Under the pieces are notes generated by a model. That model saw only the letters and a program-made list of their open reading frames with translations. It ran no database searches and was not told where the DNA came from. A stretch of DNA of 64,000 bases from Methanomassiliicoccales archaeon (lineage in GTDB: Archaea > Thermoplasmatota > Thermoplasmata > Methanomassiliicoccales > JACIVX01), in assembly GCA_038850735.1 (NCBI GenBank), contig JAWCLO010000001.1:80138-144137 (forward strand), read 5' to 3'. Each line of letters opens with the position of its first letter. Within the stretch, counting starts at the first letter, position 1. The position numbers and the translations under genes were made by a program. Positions 38,159 through 47,237 of the stretch are shown here, piece after piece.

Positions 38159-39073
38159 CTAAAAAGTAAAATTGCCAAATATTAAAAGGTAAGTAATCAA
38201 GAACCCTGCTATCGCTCCCCCGTTGATAAAGGGTAGAGCTGCATGTGGCTTACCTTTTTTTGCAGAGAAAAAGAGCATTAACAAACCGCAAAAAGATCCG
38301 ATCAGTGTGCCAACCGATACCAGCAAATTTGCTGAATATACAGAGCCTGGAACCCCTGAAAGAGAGACAAAAGAAGAGACGACCAAAATGCCAGGAATGA
38401 TGGCATCGCCCAAACCCATGATCACTACTTCCCGTATAGAAGTTCCTTTTGGTATTTTGTCCAAGTTCATCGACCCAATCGAGAATCCCTTTCGCTTGGG
38501 AATGATAAACACAACGGGGATGCCCATGGAAACAATACCTTCGGCAAGCGGGACCATATGTTTCGTTACGTAGACAGCAATTGCGTCATAAAGCGCCAAA
38601 ATCACTAAGAGAACGAGTGCAGGGATAACGCCCAGAGACATACCCAATAAAGCGGCGACGCCGCATCCCATCAGGAATGCCACGGTATTCATCACGTACC
38701 ATTCTGAATGTATAAACAATAGAGCAATCATGAATCCCGCAAATATCATTGAAAGCGCAAGAGAAATCAGCATGTCTTCAATGACCATGAAGGCGAGCGG
38801 AAAAACAACAAAGGAGATCGTAACGAACACCGCATATGCAAAAACCGCCTTGAGAACGACTTCCATTCGCAGCTTCAAAAGGAGTAGCATCAATGCTGTA
38901 ACCACAATAATAATCAGTACATAAAAGAGTGAGTTTTTGATGTCTCCTGGGTCACCGAAGATTCGGTATTCACGAGGATATATCGGCACAATCAAGAGCG
39001 CTACGATCTGTACGCCTAGGAATGTGAATGCCATTAATACCCGCGGAGAAATCGACTTCACTACAAATGCCAT
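38159..39073 (-). CDS. Presenilin / signal peptide peptidase homologue
   Basis: This 304-residue protein has about nine membrane helices and is an intramembrane aspartyl protease. Catalytic motifs are in the proper order: LALYDAIAVYV (YD, helix 6), GLGDAIIPGILV (GxGD, helix 7) and ALPFINGG (PAL-like, helix 9). Family members cleave membrane-spanning peptides such as signal peptide remnants. Length and topology fit archaeal PSH enzymes. The ATG at 39073 is the only good start. It stands apart between 16S rRNA and aIF2-beta. Confidence 0.92.
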   Translation of the reverse strand: MAFVVKSISPRVLMAFTFLGVQIVALLIVPIYPREYRIFGDPGDIKNSLFYVLIIIVVTALMLLLLKLRMEVVLKAVFAYAVFVTISFVVFPLAFMVIEDMLISLALSMIFAGFMIALLFIHSEWYVMNTVAFLMGCGVAALLGMSLGVIPALVLLVILALYDAIAVYVTKHMVPLAEGIVSMGIPVVFIIPKRKGFSIGSMNLDKIPKGTSIREVVIMGLGDAIIPGILVVSSFVSLSGVPGSVYSANLLVSVGTLIGSFCGLLMLFFSAKKGKPHAALPFINGGAIAGFLITYLLIFGNFTF

Positions 39074-39278
39074 GATCTTGCTCCTCTGTTTCCAGCAATA
39101 CAGGTTACGCGATCAATAATTAAAAGAACTACCTTTGAAGTTTGTCGATTAACTTTTTTATAGGATGGCTTTGAGGATAGTTTCTTACATAGAAACAACT
39201 GGCAATGGCAATCTATTTTGCTTTTTCACGAGCTCACTGCTAAAAGAATTTTTGGTTTTTCATTCCAGCTAAACAAAG

Positions 39279-39911
39279 TCACCTGTTGCCGGATTCTATG
39301 TGCACCGTGGCAAACGCGACGTTGCCTGCGACCTTATTGATTTTCACCTTTGTTCTTATCCCCTTTACCGTTCCAGGTACATAGATGATATAGTTGCCCA
39401 GTCGTGCAATGCCATCCCCTTTTTTGCCAACGTCCTCGATGAGCACTTCAATAATATCGCCGTCCTTGAGCGCCGTCTTCTCTTCGACCTTTGTAGTCTT
39501 TTTGACGCTCACGGGTCTATGAGCTCCACACGCCTCACATTCAAGGATGAGTATTCGACCTTCTTTCACTATGTGCGTATCTGGTCGCCCACATTCAGAA
39601 CAAAGAACAAACGCTTCTGTGTAATCCCGAATTCTATCAGCAATCTGGCTGTCAGCAATTTTCGCTTTGAATACTGCTCTAGTTCCCTCTATATACCCAG
39701 GTGCCCCGAGTTCCCTCAAAAGAAACTGCAGTAAATGTGTTGGCTCGCGACGCAATGCGTCTGCGATTTCATTGAAATTCCTTATCATCGTTGTCTTCCC
39801 CTCTTGGAAGACATCCGGTTCAGGTACGGTGAATCGTTCATGCTTTTCAATTTTCTCAGGCAATTTCTGCTTTGCCCTATCAAGAAGGGCTAAATACTCT
39901 TCTTCAGCCAT
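39279..39911 (-). CDS. Translation initiation factor aIF2 beta with a C-terminal TRAM domain
   Basis: Residues 1-145 are aIF2-beta: an N-terminal helix, the core KTTMIRNFNEIADALRREP, and the zinc ribbon CSECGRPDTHIV...CEACGAHRPV. Residues 147-210 form a TRAM domain (GDIIEVLIEDVGKKGDGIAR, then NYIIYVPGTVKG, then VKINKVAGNVAFATV). The factor is part of the heterotrimer that brings initiator tRNA to the ribosome. The TRAM addition, a small RNA-binding fold, is present in some archaeal lineages but not most. The gene is separate from alpha and gamma subunits. Confidence 0.92.
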   Translation of the reverse strand: MAEEEYLALLDRAKQKLPEKIEKHERFTVPEPDVFQEGKTTMIRNFNEIADALRREPTHLLQFLLRELGAPGYIEGTRAVFKAKIADSQIADRIRDYTEAFVLCSECGRPDTHIVKEGRILILECEACGAHRPVSVKKTTKVEEKTALKDGDIIEVLIEDVGKKGDGIARLGNYIIYVPGTVKGIRTKVKINKVAGNVAFATVHIESGNR

Positions 39912-40007
39912 ATTACCGAGCCTTCAAGCCGCTTCCCCCTTATAAATTTTGTCAGCAAATAGAGTGTAGCTGGATTGTGATGCAGTCTTTGAATAAATCG
40001 AAATGCC

Positions 40008-41612
40008 TCATCCGTATTTTCGTTTCAAAGCTTCCTGGACAAGACCATAATGAAGCGGAGAAGGTCTTCTCGGTCTTGATTTGAACTCAGGATGAAATTG
40101 CGCAGCTACGAAAAAATCATTGGCGCTGAATTCACCAACCTCCATTCTCTTTCCATCGGGCGATTTACCTGTGAATTCCCAACCATTCTTCTCAAATTTC
40201 TCTATGTACCTGGGATTGATCTCATACCTGTGTCTATGTCTTTCCACAATTAGCGCCTTTCCGTAAAGATTGAATGCCCTGGAATTCTCTTTAACGACAA
40301 TCGGCTGCGCGCCCAATCGCATTGTTGCACCCTTCTGCCTCAGATTCTTTTGCTCAGGCAGCAAATCTACCACTGGGTCTGGCGTTTCTGGATCGAATTC
40401 GGTGCTGTTCGCGTTCTTTAATCCTAGAACATTTCTGGCAATTTCTATGGTAGCTATCTGGAATCCTAAACATATTCCCAAAAAGGGGATGTTACCTTCG
40501 CGTGCATACTGAGCTGCCATTATTTTTCCGCCAATTCCTCTACTACCAAATCCTCCAGGTATGAGAACACCATCAGCTTCTTTCATTTCCCGCGGAACGC
40601 CGCATTTCTCAATATCCTCGGCGTCGATAAAGACGATATTGACCTTCGTGTCCAATTCGGCTCCAGCGTGGTGAAATGCTTCGATATGGCTGATATAGGA
40701 ATCGGCCAAATGCGTGTACTTACCGACACACGCGATTGTCACGGATCTTGATGGTCTCAAAATGCGCTCAAGAAACTCTTTCCATTCTGTCATATCCTCT
40801 TTGCGCGGGACGAGCTTCAGTCTACGGAGAATAAACTCTGTGAGTCCTTGTTCCTCCAGAATTAGCGGGACCTCATATATAGAACGAGCATCTGGTGCTG
40901 AAATCACTGCCTCAAGCGGTACATCACAGAACAGCGAGATCTTCCTTTTGATTGAGTACTCAAGTGGCTGGGATGATCGTGCCACGATGATATCCGGCTG
41001 AATCCCTAATGATCGCAACTCTTTCACAGAGTGCTGTGTGGGCTTGGTTTTCTGTTCACCCACTGTCCCAAGAATTGGTACAAGCGTGGTGTGCACAAAA
41101 AGGCAGTTTTCGCCCCGACCCAATTCGGTATTCATTTGTCTGACCGCTTCAAGAAATGGCATGGATTCGATGTCTCCAACGGTTCCCCCAAGTTCGACAA
41201 TACAGATATCAGCATTTGTTGATTCCGCAACCGTTCTTATCTCATTTTTTATTTCGTTCGTAATATGAGGGATGATCTGAACGGTCTTCCCAAGGAATTC
41301 CCCCATTCTCTCCTTTTCGATAACAGTCCGATAAACCTTGCCTGTTGTGATGTTGTGAGCGCTTGTCAGATCGACATCAAGAAACCTTTCGTAATTGCCA
41401 AGATCCAAGTCAACTTCTCCGCCATCCTCAAGAACGAAGACCTCCCCGTGCTCAAAAGGATTCATCGTTCCAGCATCTATATTGAGATAAGGATCGATTT
41501 TAATGGCAGTGACATCGAAGCCCCTGGATTTTAGAAGTCGTCCAATCGAAGAAGCTGTGATTCCCTTTCCAAGGCCAGACAGAACTCCGCCGGTAACAAA
41601 AATGTACTTCAT
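40008..41612 (-). CDS. pyrG: CTP synthase
   Basis: The 534-residue enzyme makes CTP from UTP, ATP and glutamine. The start [20 protein letters not shown] fits all homologues and is at ATG 41612; longer upstream reading is not supported. The synthase domain has [20 protein letters not shown]. The glutaminase domain (from residue 290) has GICLGFQIA with the catalytic Cys, and HRHRYEINP and QFHPEF near the end with the catalytic His and Glu. Complete and normal in length. Confidence 0.97.
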   Translation of the reverse strand: MKYIFVTGGVLSGLGKGITASSIGRLLKSRGFDVTAIKIDPYLNIDAGTMNPFEHGEVFVLEDGGEVDLDLGNYERFLDVDLTSAHNITTGKVYRTVIEKERMGEFLGKTVQIIPHITNEIKNEIRTVAESTNADICIVELGGTVGDIESMPFLEAVRQMNTELGRGENCLFVHTTLVPILGTVGEQKTKPTQHSVKELRSLGIQPDIIVARSSQPLEYSIKRKISLFCDVPLEAVISAPDARSIYEVPLILEEQGLTEFILRRLKLVPRKEDMTEWKEFLERILRPSRSVTIACVGKYTHLADSYISHIEAFHHAGAELDTKVNIVFIDAEDIEKCGVPREMKEADGVLIPGGFGSRGIGGKIMAAQYAREGNIPFLGICLGFQIATIEIARNVLGLKNANSTEFDPETPDPVVDLLPEQKNLRQKGATMRLGAQPIVVKENSRAFNLYGKALIVERHRHRYEINPRYIEKFEKNGWEFTGKSPDGKRMEVGEFSANDFFVAAQFHPEFKSRPRRPSPLHYGLVQEALKRKYG

Positions 41613-41796
41613 CGTCTCTACGGCAGCAGTCGATGCCTTTTTGATTAATAATAGTTTTCCATCCTTCTGCAAATCCCCCAGAGCATCGCAGATATATCAA
41701 AGCAAAAATTATGAAATATAATAATGTAAAAAATAATAGCGCAGAAACTACAATATATGCACGGGCAGTTAGATACGATAGCCTGGGTGTAAGTAA

Positions 41797-42447
41797 ATGA
41801 CATCATTGAAGTTCCTTGTGATATCAGACATACATGGAAGGGAGCGCGTTATCGAGTGGGCAAATAATCTCGCGAAGGAAAGGTCTGTGAATGGCATCAT
41901 AATACTAGGGGATATAACGCAATTTGGTCCTCCAGAGTGGGCTGAACATTTCTTGAAGTCCCTCAAATTTCCTACTTATGCAATTCCTGGCAATTGCGAT
42001 CCACGAGAAGTGATTGCGGCAATCGATAAATCTGCAATATTGCTACACAACAGAAAAGTGCGGATAGGGAATGAGACTTTTGTAGGATTTGGAGGATCAA
42101 ATCCAACAATTTTCAACACGCCATTTGAGATGGAAGAGGACCAGATCGAAAATGCTCTAAGGAAGATATGTGAGCCTAAGATGGTGCTTGCAACACATAC
42201 GCCTCCGCAGGGTATCAACGATATTGTTCCCTCTGGTAGACACATTGGAAGTACGGCAATAAAGAAAATCGTTGAGGAATTCAGACCAAAAGTCGTTCTA
42301 TCTGGTCATGTTCATGAGGCGTGGGGAATCCAAAAGAGTGGTGAAACTGTCTTTGTCAATCCAGGTGCTGCAAAGGATTTTCGGGCTGCTACACTTGTAT
42401 TGAACAACATTCCGCATGCGGAGCTTATTGAGCCGCAACATTCATAA
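41797..42447 (+). CDS. Metallophosphoesterase (YfcE/MJ0936-like)
   Basis: The 216-residue protein belongs to the calcineurin-like phosphoesterases. Metal-binding motifs are in order: DIHGRERV (D-x-H), ILGDITQFG (GD), IPGNCD (GNxD) and LSGHVHEAWG (GHxH). The small size and lack of a cap domain fit the YfcE/MJ0936 group of phosphodiesterases; the natural substrate is not known. ATG 41797 is the start. The gene is monocistronic. Confidence 0.88.
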   Translation: MTSLKFLVISDIHGRERVIEWANNLAKERSVNGIIILGDITQFGPPEWAEHFLKSLKFPTYAIPGNCDPREVIAAIDKSAILLHNRKVRIGNETFVGFGGSNPTIFNTPFEMEEDQIENALRKICEPKMVLATHTPPQGINDIVPSGRHIGSTAIKKIVEEFRPKVVLSGHVHEAWGIQKSGETVFVNPGAAKDFRAATLVLNNIPHAELIEPQHS

Positions 42448-42682
42448 CTTTTTCAATTCTCCTCTAACCAGGAGTAACAACTAGTAAGCTCGAGACCTAA
42501 CCATAAATACTTCAAAAATTTCCAAAAATATAGCAAATTAGCCATATTGCGTGGAAGATTTCAAGAATTCATGAATCGATTCGAATGACGTCGTAAACTA
42601 GGAGCTTATGTAGCAACATGAAATGAAGCTCTAACAAAGAAGTTGATAAACTTTCATAGTCATACAGTTCTACCAGCGATCG

Positions 42683-42694
42683 AATTATATATCG
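42683..42694 (+). promoter_or_regulatory. TATA box of the ferritin-like gene
   Basis: AATTATATATCG about 40 bases ahead of the ATG at 42727, with GGGTG as ribosome site at 42716-42720. Confidence 0.45.
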
Positions 42695-42726
42695 ATTGAA
42701 TCGTATTACACAATAGGGTGTTCAAA

Positions 42727-43170
42727 ATGTCGAAGGAAGAAATAATAAAATTGCTGAACCATGCTCTTGAGCTCGAGCACGGTGCATACGTACAGTATCT
42801 CAGCCATGCCGAAGTGGTTGAGGGGATAGAGTCAGAGCCAATCATCGAAAGACTGAAAGAGATAGCGAATGATGAGAAGGCTCACGCGGAGAAATTTAGG
42901 GCCCTAATTGGGGCGCTCGGAGGCGTGCCGAGCATGGGAATAGCTGAGACGCACACAGCGAAGGATATCAAAGAGATCCTGGAGCAGAATCTAAAAGATG
43001 AAAAAATGGCGGTCGACACCTACCGCGCAATTCTCGAGAAGCTTAAGAAAGAGAAAATCAAGTACTACGATTTCTTGCTCGAGCACGATGTACGTCACAT
43101 ATTGATGGAAGAACAGGAGCATATCACGGAGCTTGAGCTGTTGCTTGGAATCAGTGGAAATAGCTACTAA
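42727..43170 (+). CDS. Ferritin-like / bacterioferritin-family protein
   Basis: This 147-residue four-helix bundle shows the two-iron ligand pattern: ELEHGAYVQYLSH (Glu in helix A), NDEKAHAEKF (ExxH, helix B), QNLKDEKMAVDTY (Glu, helix C) and EEQEHITELE (ExxH, helix D). Such proteins store iron or remove hydrogen peroxide in anaerobes (Dps/bacterioferritin group). The start at ATG 42727 follows GGGTG at six bases. A T-rich stretch at 43185-43199 ends the transcript. Confidence 0.88.
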   Translation: MSKEEIIKLLNHALELEHGAYVQYLSHAEVVEGIESEPIIERLKEIANDEKAHAEKFRALIGALGGVPSMGIAETHTAKDIKEILEQNLKDEKMAVDTYRAILEKLKKEKIKYYDFLLEHDVRHILMEEQEHITELELLLGISGNSY

Positions 43171-43184
43171 CAGTCTTCCCATCA

Positions 43185-43199
43185 CTTTTTCTTTTTTTG
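43185..43199 (+). terminator. T-run terminator after the ferritin-like gene
   Basis: Twelve T in 15 bases (with CTTTTTC and CTTTTTTTG), 15 bases after the stop codon. Confidence 0.4.
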
Positions 43200-43488
43200 T
43201 TGGCGCGTAATTTTTCAGTGGCAAATGCTGCATGTCATGATTTTCATGCCGATTTCAGTTGCTGTTTTCACTATCAACATGCGTTCTTTTTGCAATCCTT
43301 AGCTTCATTCATTTGCTTTATTAATGTGGCTATCACGCATTGATGAGTGATTACGATTTCAGTGATGGCTTTTTTTGGCACACGATTCCGATGTTCATGC
43401 GCGTTGGTTCTATTCAACGATCCTTAACGATAGACAATTCAACATAATGGCAGAATTCCCTATAATTTCAAAATTGGAAGTCACGAGA

Positions 43489-43611
43489 TTAAACGAGGAA
43501 AAGGACAGCTCCCAATTCGATTCCAAAAAGGAGAACAAGCAGCAGCGCTGCTCTTAATACTTCAACGAGCCTAATTTCGTCGTAAATTTCTGAATTCTTG
43601 TTTTCATTCAT
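43489..43611 (-). CDS. 40-residue single-pass membrane peptide
   Basis: The frame starts at ATG 43611, five bases after a perfect GGAGGTG site (43623-43617, minus strand). The protein is MNENKNSEIYDEIRLVEVLR followed by AALLLVLLFGIELGAVLFLV: 20 polar residues and one C-terminal membrane segment. The frame is open further upstream (to 43689), but the strong ribosome site favours the short form. No family is recognised. Small membrane peptides of this sort often regulate a larger membrane protein; no partner is visible here. Confidence 0.5.
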   Translation of the reverse strand: MNENKNSEIYDEIRLVEVLRAALLLVLLFGIELGAVLFLV

Positions 43612-43623
43612 ACTTTCACCTCC

Positions 43624-44604
43624 GTCGTCTTGATTTGCGTACCTCGTGGACAGGAAGTTGGAGATCCAATTCTTGTCGATTTTGAGCATCCCGCACGGCT
43701 AATACTCCTATTTAATTTTTTGCAACTACAGGAAAAGGCGATAAAAATGACAGCAACTTTCTAGCCAAATTGTGGATAGTATAGATCCCAAGAAAAAGGA
43801 AAGATATTTCCAGTTTTTTGGAAATCCATCAAAACATCACATCCAGATTCAAATCCAGATAATAATTTATTCAATGGTGCTTATACATAGAATCTTGCAG
43901 TAAATTTTCCATAATTCGCTGTACTTGATCGATCAAAAGAAAAATCACCAAAGTAGTGAAGAATTCATATCAACTAATTTGCTGCGCAGAAAACACTATT
44001 TACTTATCGAAGTCTAGTATCTGACCCTAAATAGTGGCTGCTTTTTATTCAAAAGCTTTTTCTAATTCTTCCAATATTGCTATATTGGGGAGTCCCCGTG
44101 GACCTTCTCCAACTTCCCCACCGTTTTATCTTTTTCTTCGGGGACTCCCCACCAATTGTTCATTTTGCAATAAAAAGGTAGCTAGGCAGGTTTTCGCTAT
44201 CGTTGAGTTTTGGACGCCTGTATTCTAGCTATTTTGCACGTAAGGGCTTTGGAATGAAGCATAAAATAACAGAGACTTCCATGCTGGGGCGTAAATGAGA
44301 AAAAATGAAAAAATGAGCATGTCAGGTTAAGATAATCAACAAGTTACTGATTTGGAGAAGCCTATTGGATTTATAAGGGATGCGTTGAATGGGGTAAACA
44401 GTATCACGCAGAGTTTGAGTTGAGGTCCTTTTTTTCTTCTTAGGGATTATTTTTTACGTACCTAGATGTTGAACTTCTCCCCGTTCATGAAACTCTATAA
44501 TCGCTACCTTCTTTCTACAGAACCTAGTTTTTGATTTCATAATTTTCTGGTGAATTTGAAACGAGTTTTTTCAATTTTTAGTTATTTACAATGGGGCACG
44601 CCTC
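43624..44604. other. Long AT-rich region downstream of the CARF-PIN set
   Basis: About 980 bases with low coding quality. It holds the pair of GGGGAGTCCCC-type palindromes at 44087-44150. A 64-codon frame at 44034-44228 runs through the palindromes and is not called. Confidence 0.35.
44087..44150. repeat. Inverted pair of GGGGAGTCCCCG palindromes
   Basis: GGGGAGTCCCCG at 44087-44098 and its reverse complement CGGGGACTCCCC at 44139-44150. Each half is itself an odd-centred palindrome. They could form a 12-base stem with a 40-base loop or two dimer binding sites. Confidence 0.7.
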
Positions 44605-45720
44605 TCACTTAATGCATCTGATATCAGCCACTTCTTGGATTCTGTCAAGAATTTTCAAATCCCTCTGGATATTTTGTTCGAGCGAAGAGCCTTCCTCAAT
44701 TAAGAGCTTAAGGTTTTCTGCGTAAAAATCATTTGTTGTTTTGCCAGACCAATCCCCTAATATTCTTATGCCAAGGTCTTTAAAAGAAATTGCGCAGAAA
44801 ATCACAGAGAGATCGTAAAGAAGCTCAACAAGCAACCACTCATTAAGCTCGTGATTGAAAAATGGAATTGGAGCATAGTCAAGCCATATTGAGCCAACTT
44901 TGTTAGCAAGCGCATGGGCTCTGCATTTATCATCGGCTGTCACAAAAACAAGATCTAACTTCTGCGCATCGGCATACCCCGCCAAGACTCTAAGTATCTC
45001 AGCATCTCTCTGTTCCTTATTTTGATGAAATTCGCCGCCAGGTACGTCTATGCATGTATACATATCTTTGATGATTTTAAGTTCCGTCAAGGCTAAGAGG
45101 GCCTTTCGACCTTTCTTATTGCAACAGTTGAAGAGAGATCTCAAAATCTTTTTTCCATCGAGTGCGCGATAGAGTTCTTCTACGTCCTGCTTTGTGTATT
45201 TTTCTTTCACATTTGCTGTGATCTCCATGCGCACAAGATCTGGAATGAGAATCATAAAATTCCGTGCCCTCCCATCATCAAAAAGATCTGAGAAATCTGA
45301 ATGGAACTGAAGTCTACTCATCAATCTCTTATAAATGATATTTGTATCTACCCCAATGCATTTAGATCGTGGAAATCTAAGAGTATTGTTGCTTTTTCTT
45401 TCGATGTCTTTAAATTCAAGAGCTAATTCGCTTGCATTCGACGGGAGCTGAAGAGAAGATTGCAACGCTTCCTTCAAGTCTGAGTAATCTGGAATTTCAT
45501 CCTGAAGCTTTTTTGAGGAGATTCGAAGGTTAACTTGAGAGACAGCATCGTCGAAGTTTTTTTGATCGACAATCGTGTCAATCTTCTTCTTCCTAATATT
45601 CAAATTGAGCAGAGGTAGGTCAAGTAACTCCGATTGCACAACAAATCTTTCCACTCCGCTTAGCAGCATTTCATTTAAAACTGCCATAAGATAATCCTTG
45701 CAGATGATCGCTTCCATCAT
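44605..45720 (-). CDS. PIN-domain nuclease-like protein in a CARF operon
   Basis: About 371 residues. The centre carries a PIN-type acidic set: Asp125 in CIGVDTNIIY, Glu166 in IPDLVRMEI, Asp239 in EQRDAEILRVL and Asp263/264 in LVFVTADDKCRA. PIN domains are Mg/Mn-dependent ribonucleases. The N-terminal 115 residues are helical and of unknown fold. The C-terminal 100 residues (FNHELNEWLLVELLYDLSV...) are also unassigned. The ATG at 45720 follows GGAGG, and its ATGA overlaps the CARF stop, so the two are translationally coupled. No antitoxin is next to it; the CARF-like protein is the likely controller. Confidence 0.6.
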   Translation of the reverse strand: MMEAIICKDYLMAVLNEMLLSGVERFVVQSELLDLPLLNLNIRKKKIDTIVDQKNFDDAVSQVNLRISSKKLQDEIPDYSDLKEALQSSLQLPSNASELALEFKDIERKSNNTLRFPRSKCIGVDTNIIYKRLMSRLQFHSDFSDLFDDGRARNFMILIPDLVRMEITANVKEKYTKQDVEELYRALDGKKILRSLFNCCNKKGRKALLALTELKIIKDMYTCIDVPGGEFHQNKEQRDAEILRVLAGYADAQKLDLVFVTADDKCRAHALANKVGSIWLDYAPIPFFNHELNEWLLVELLYDLSVIFCAISFKDLGIRILGDWSGKTTNDFYAENLKLLIEEGSSLEQNIQRDLKILDRIQEVADIRCIK

Positions 45721-46190
45721 TTGGCCTCCGATATAATCTCGTGAAGGTGCTGGCACGAAAGCGGAATCAAAAGATATGGTCTATTTGCTTTAAAGAGGGA
45801 ATCTATATACAAATAAAAAATAAAATCAAATACGTATCGATCCCAGCCAGCAAAAACCGATCCTAATACAAATATCTTCCTGCCAGGCGTAACCTCAAGC
45901 GCAACAACGTCGCCATTCTGTTTGTGCATTGTGGCGATACTCCTAACTTTATTCGATACTGTCCTTATTTCGTCACTCCTCAGGACTTCTATTTTGATTT
46001 CAAGTTGTGATCCGTATGCACCGACGAGATTTGGCAACAATTTTTCTAGCACTGCTGCTTGTTCCTGCTCCTCCTCTGTCGTAAGAATGTAAATCAGCTG
46101 AGGTATGAAATTGTAATTTCGAATCATTGCCCATACAGAATTGAAACCACCCCAAACACTCCTCCCGGTCATCATGATGAGAACCTTCAT
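45717..46190 (-). CDS. CARF-like Rossmann-fold sensor protein
   Basis: About 157 residues from ATG 46190 (MKVLIMMTGRSVWGG), behind GGTGG; a start 13 codons earlier is possible. The pattern fits the CARF superfamily: a first strand and glycine/serine loop, a second strand LIYILTTEEEQEQAAVLEKL, a third strand EIKIEVLRSDEI and the motif VVALEVTPGRKIFVLGSVFAG (residues 95-115), which mirrors the 'D-x-TGG-x-K-x-M' ligand-binding loop. A late IPLSCQHLHEI end is also seen in relatives. CARF domains bind cyclic oligoadenylates or related nucleotides and switch on linked nucleases. There is no fused effector here; the downstream PIN gene would play that part. Confidence 0.55.
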   Translation of the reverse strand: MKVLIMMTGRSVWGGFNSVWAMIRNYNFIPQLIYILTTEEEQEQAAVLEKLLPNLVGAYGSQLEIKIEVLRSDEIRTVSNKVRSIATMHKQNGDVVALEVTPGRKIFVLGSVFAGWDRYVFDFIFYLYIDSLFKANRPYLLIPLSCQHLHEIISEAK

Positions 46191-46225
46191 GATTCCACCA
46201 TAATCATAGATTAGTAGGATGTATG

Positions 46226-47167
46226 TCAATTCCCAAGAACTAATTTTCGAATGGCTTCTTGCGATTCATGAGGCGTCTCTACTGTATTCACCAAATATAC
46301 CTTCGACTGCTCCAGCAATCTTTTGAAAAACGCAGTTCTGATGTGCATTTTTCTTCGATCGCGAACGAGTTGATGCGGATTGCAGAAATCATGAGCGATA
46401 AGGTATTCTAAGGCTTCATCAGCTGAAAGTTCTCTCGTAATCACAGGGTCCTTTCGATCTCGTTTCAGCAGAATTATATGGTAAATTGATGTCATCGGAA
46501 CGACACCACCGTCGCCAACTATCCACCTAACATTAACAATGGCCCTACCATTATAATCAAATTTCGATCGTTCGATGAGGGGTTTGTATTCTGACCAAAT
46601 CTGTCCAATATCGGCCTCTGCATAACAATTCTTTTCAGATCCGAAAGCCAATGCACGTTTGCTCGATAACCTAACAAAGTACCAGTCGTCCGTCACTAGG
46701 CGAGCTTCTGGCAGCCTCAATAATCCCCAAGAATGCGTTGTCTTGCCTGTTTTTGATGGGGCTATAATTGAAACCCCTCTCCCATTAATATCTATCGCGG
46801 CACCATGCACATGGTAAATCCTATGTTCATCTTCGAGGACATCGCCAGCAACTGCGAGAGCTATACTTTTGATCCAGCCATAATAACCGATGTTGAATAG
46901 GAAAGCGGTCTTTGTAACAGGTTCATACTTAACATACTGCCTGCCAGTCTCATCTGAAAGAACAATGATGCGGCCGTGGGAGCGTATGTTTTCACTCATG
47001 GTATAGAAGTTGTCCTCCCATCTATCTTTCACAAATTCATTATCGGTAAGGAGCTTTATGCAGCAGCCGTAAATTTCTGCTTTTCTTGTGTAAAGAAAGC
47101 GATTCTGGAATTCTTCGTAAAGTCTGTCCATTTCTTCCATCGAAATCAATTCGATTTCATAACCCAT
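46226..47167 (-). CDS. HPr kinase/phosphorylase-like P-loop protein
   Basis: About 313 residues from ATG 47167, four bases after GGGTGAG; the frame is open to a TTG at 47227. Residues 118-165 read HVHGAAIDINGRGVSIIAPS, then KTGKTTHSWGLL, then EARLVTDDWYFVRL. This parallels bacterial HPr kinase: HG before the P-loop, a Walker A with GKT, and an LVxDD motif. HPr kinase and PEP carboxykinase share this fold. There is no HPr/PTS gene here, so the substrate is unknown; a nucleotide-handling or protein-kinase role for the CARF-PIN set is an inference. It ends 35 bases before the CARF start. Confidence 0.55.
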   Translation of the reverse strand: MGYEIELISMEEMDRLYEEFQNRFLYTRKAEIYGCCIKLLTDNEFVKDRWEDNFYTMSENIRSHGRIIVLSDETGRQYVKYEPVTKTAFLFNIGYYGWIKSIALAVAGDVLEDEHRIYHVHGAAIDINGRGVSIIAPSKTGKTTHSWGLLRLPEARLVTDDWYFVRLSSKRALAFGSEKNCYAEADIGQIWSEYKPLIERSKFDYNGRAIVNVRWIVGDGGVVPMTSIYHIILLKRDRKDPVITRELSADEALEYLIAHDFCNPHQLVRDRRKMHIRTAFFKRLLEQSKVYLVNTVETPHESQEAIRKLVLGN

Positions 47168-47237
47168 TTTCTCACCCAAATCATATATGCTCAAGCACCT
47201 TATAGAATTCATTTGAATAGTAGACAAAATTGCAAGA

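Noticed and set aside
37968-41700. 23S and 5S rRNA genes downstream of 16S
   Set aside because: The next stretch encodes a presenilin-type protease, aIF2-beta and CTP synthase on the opposite strand. No conserved 23S words are found.
44034-44228. 64-codon open frame across the nested palindromes
   Set aside because: It is read through the palindromes themselves, with low-complexity Pro/Ser content and no ribosome site.
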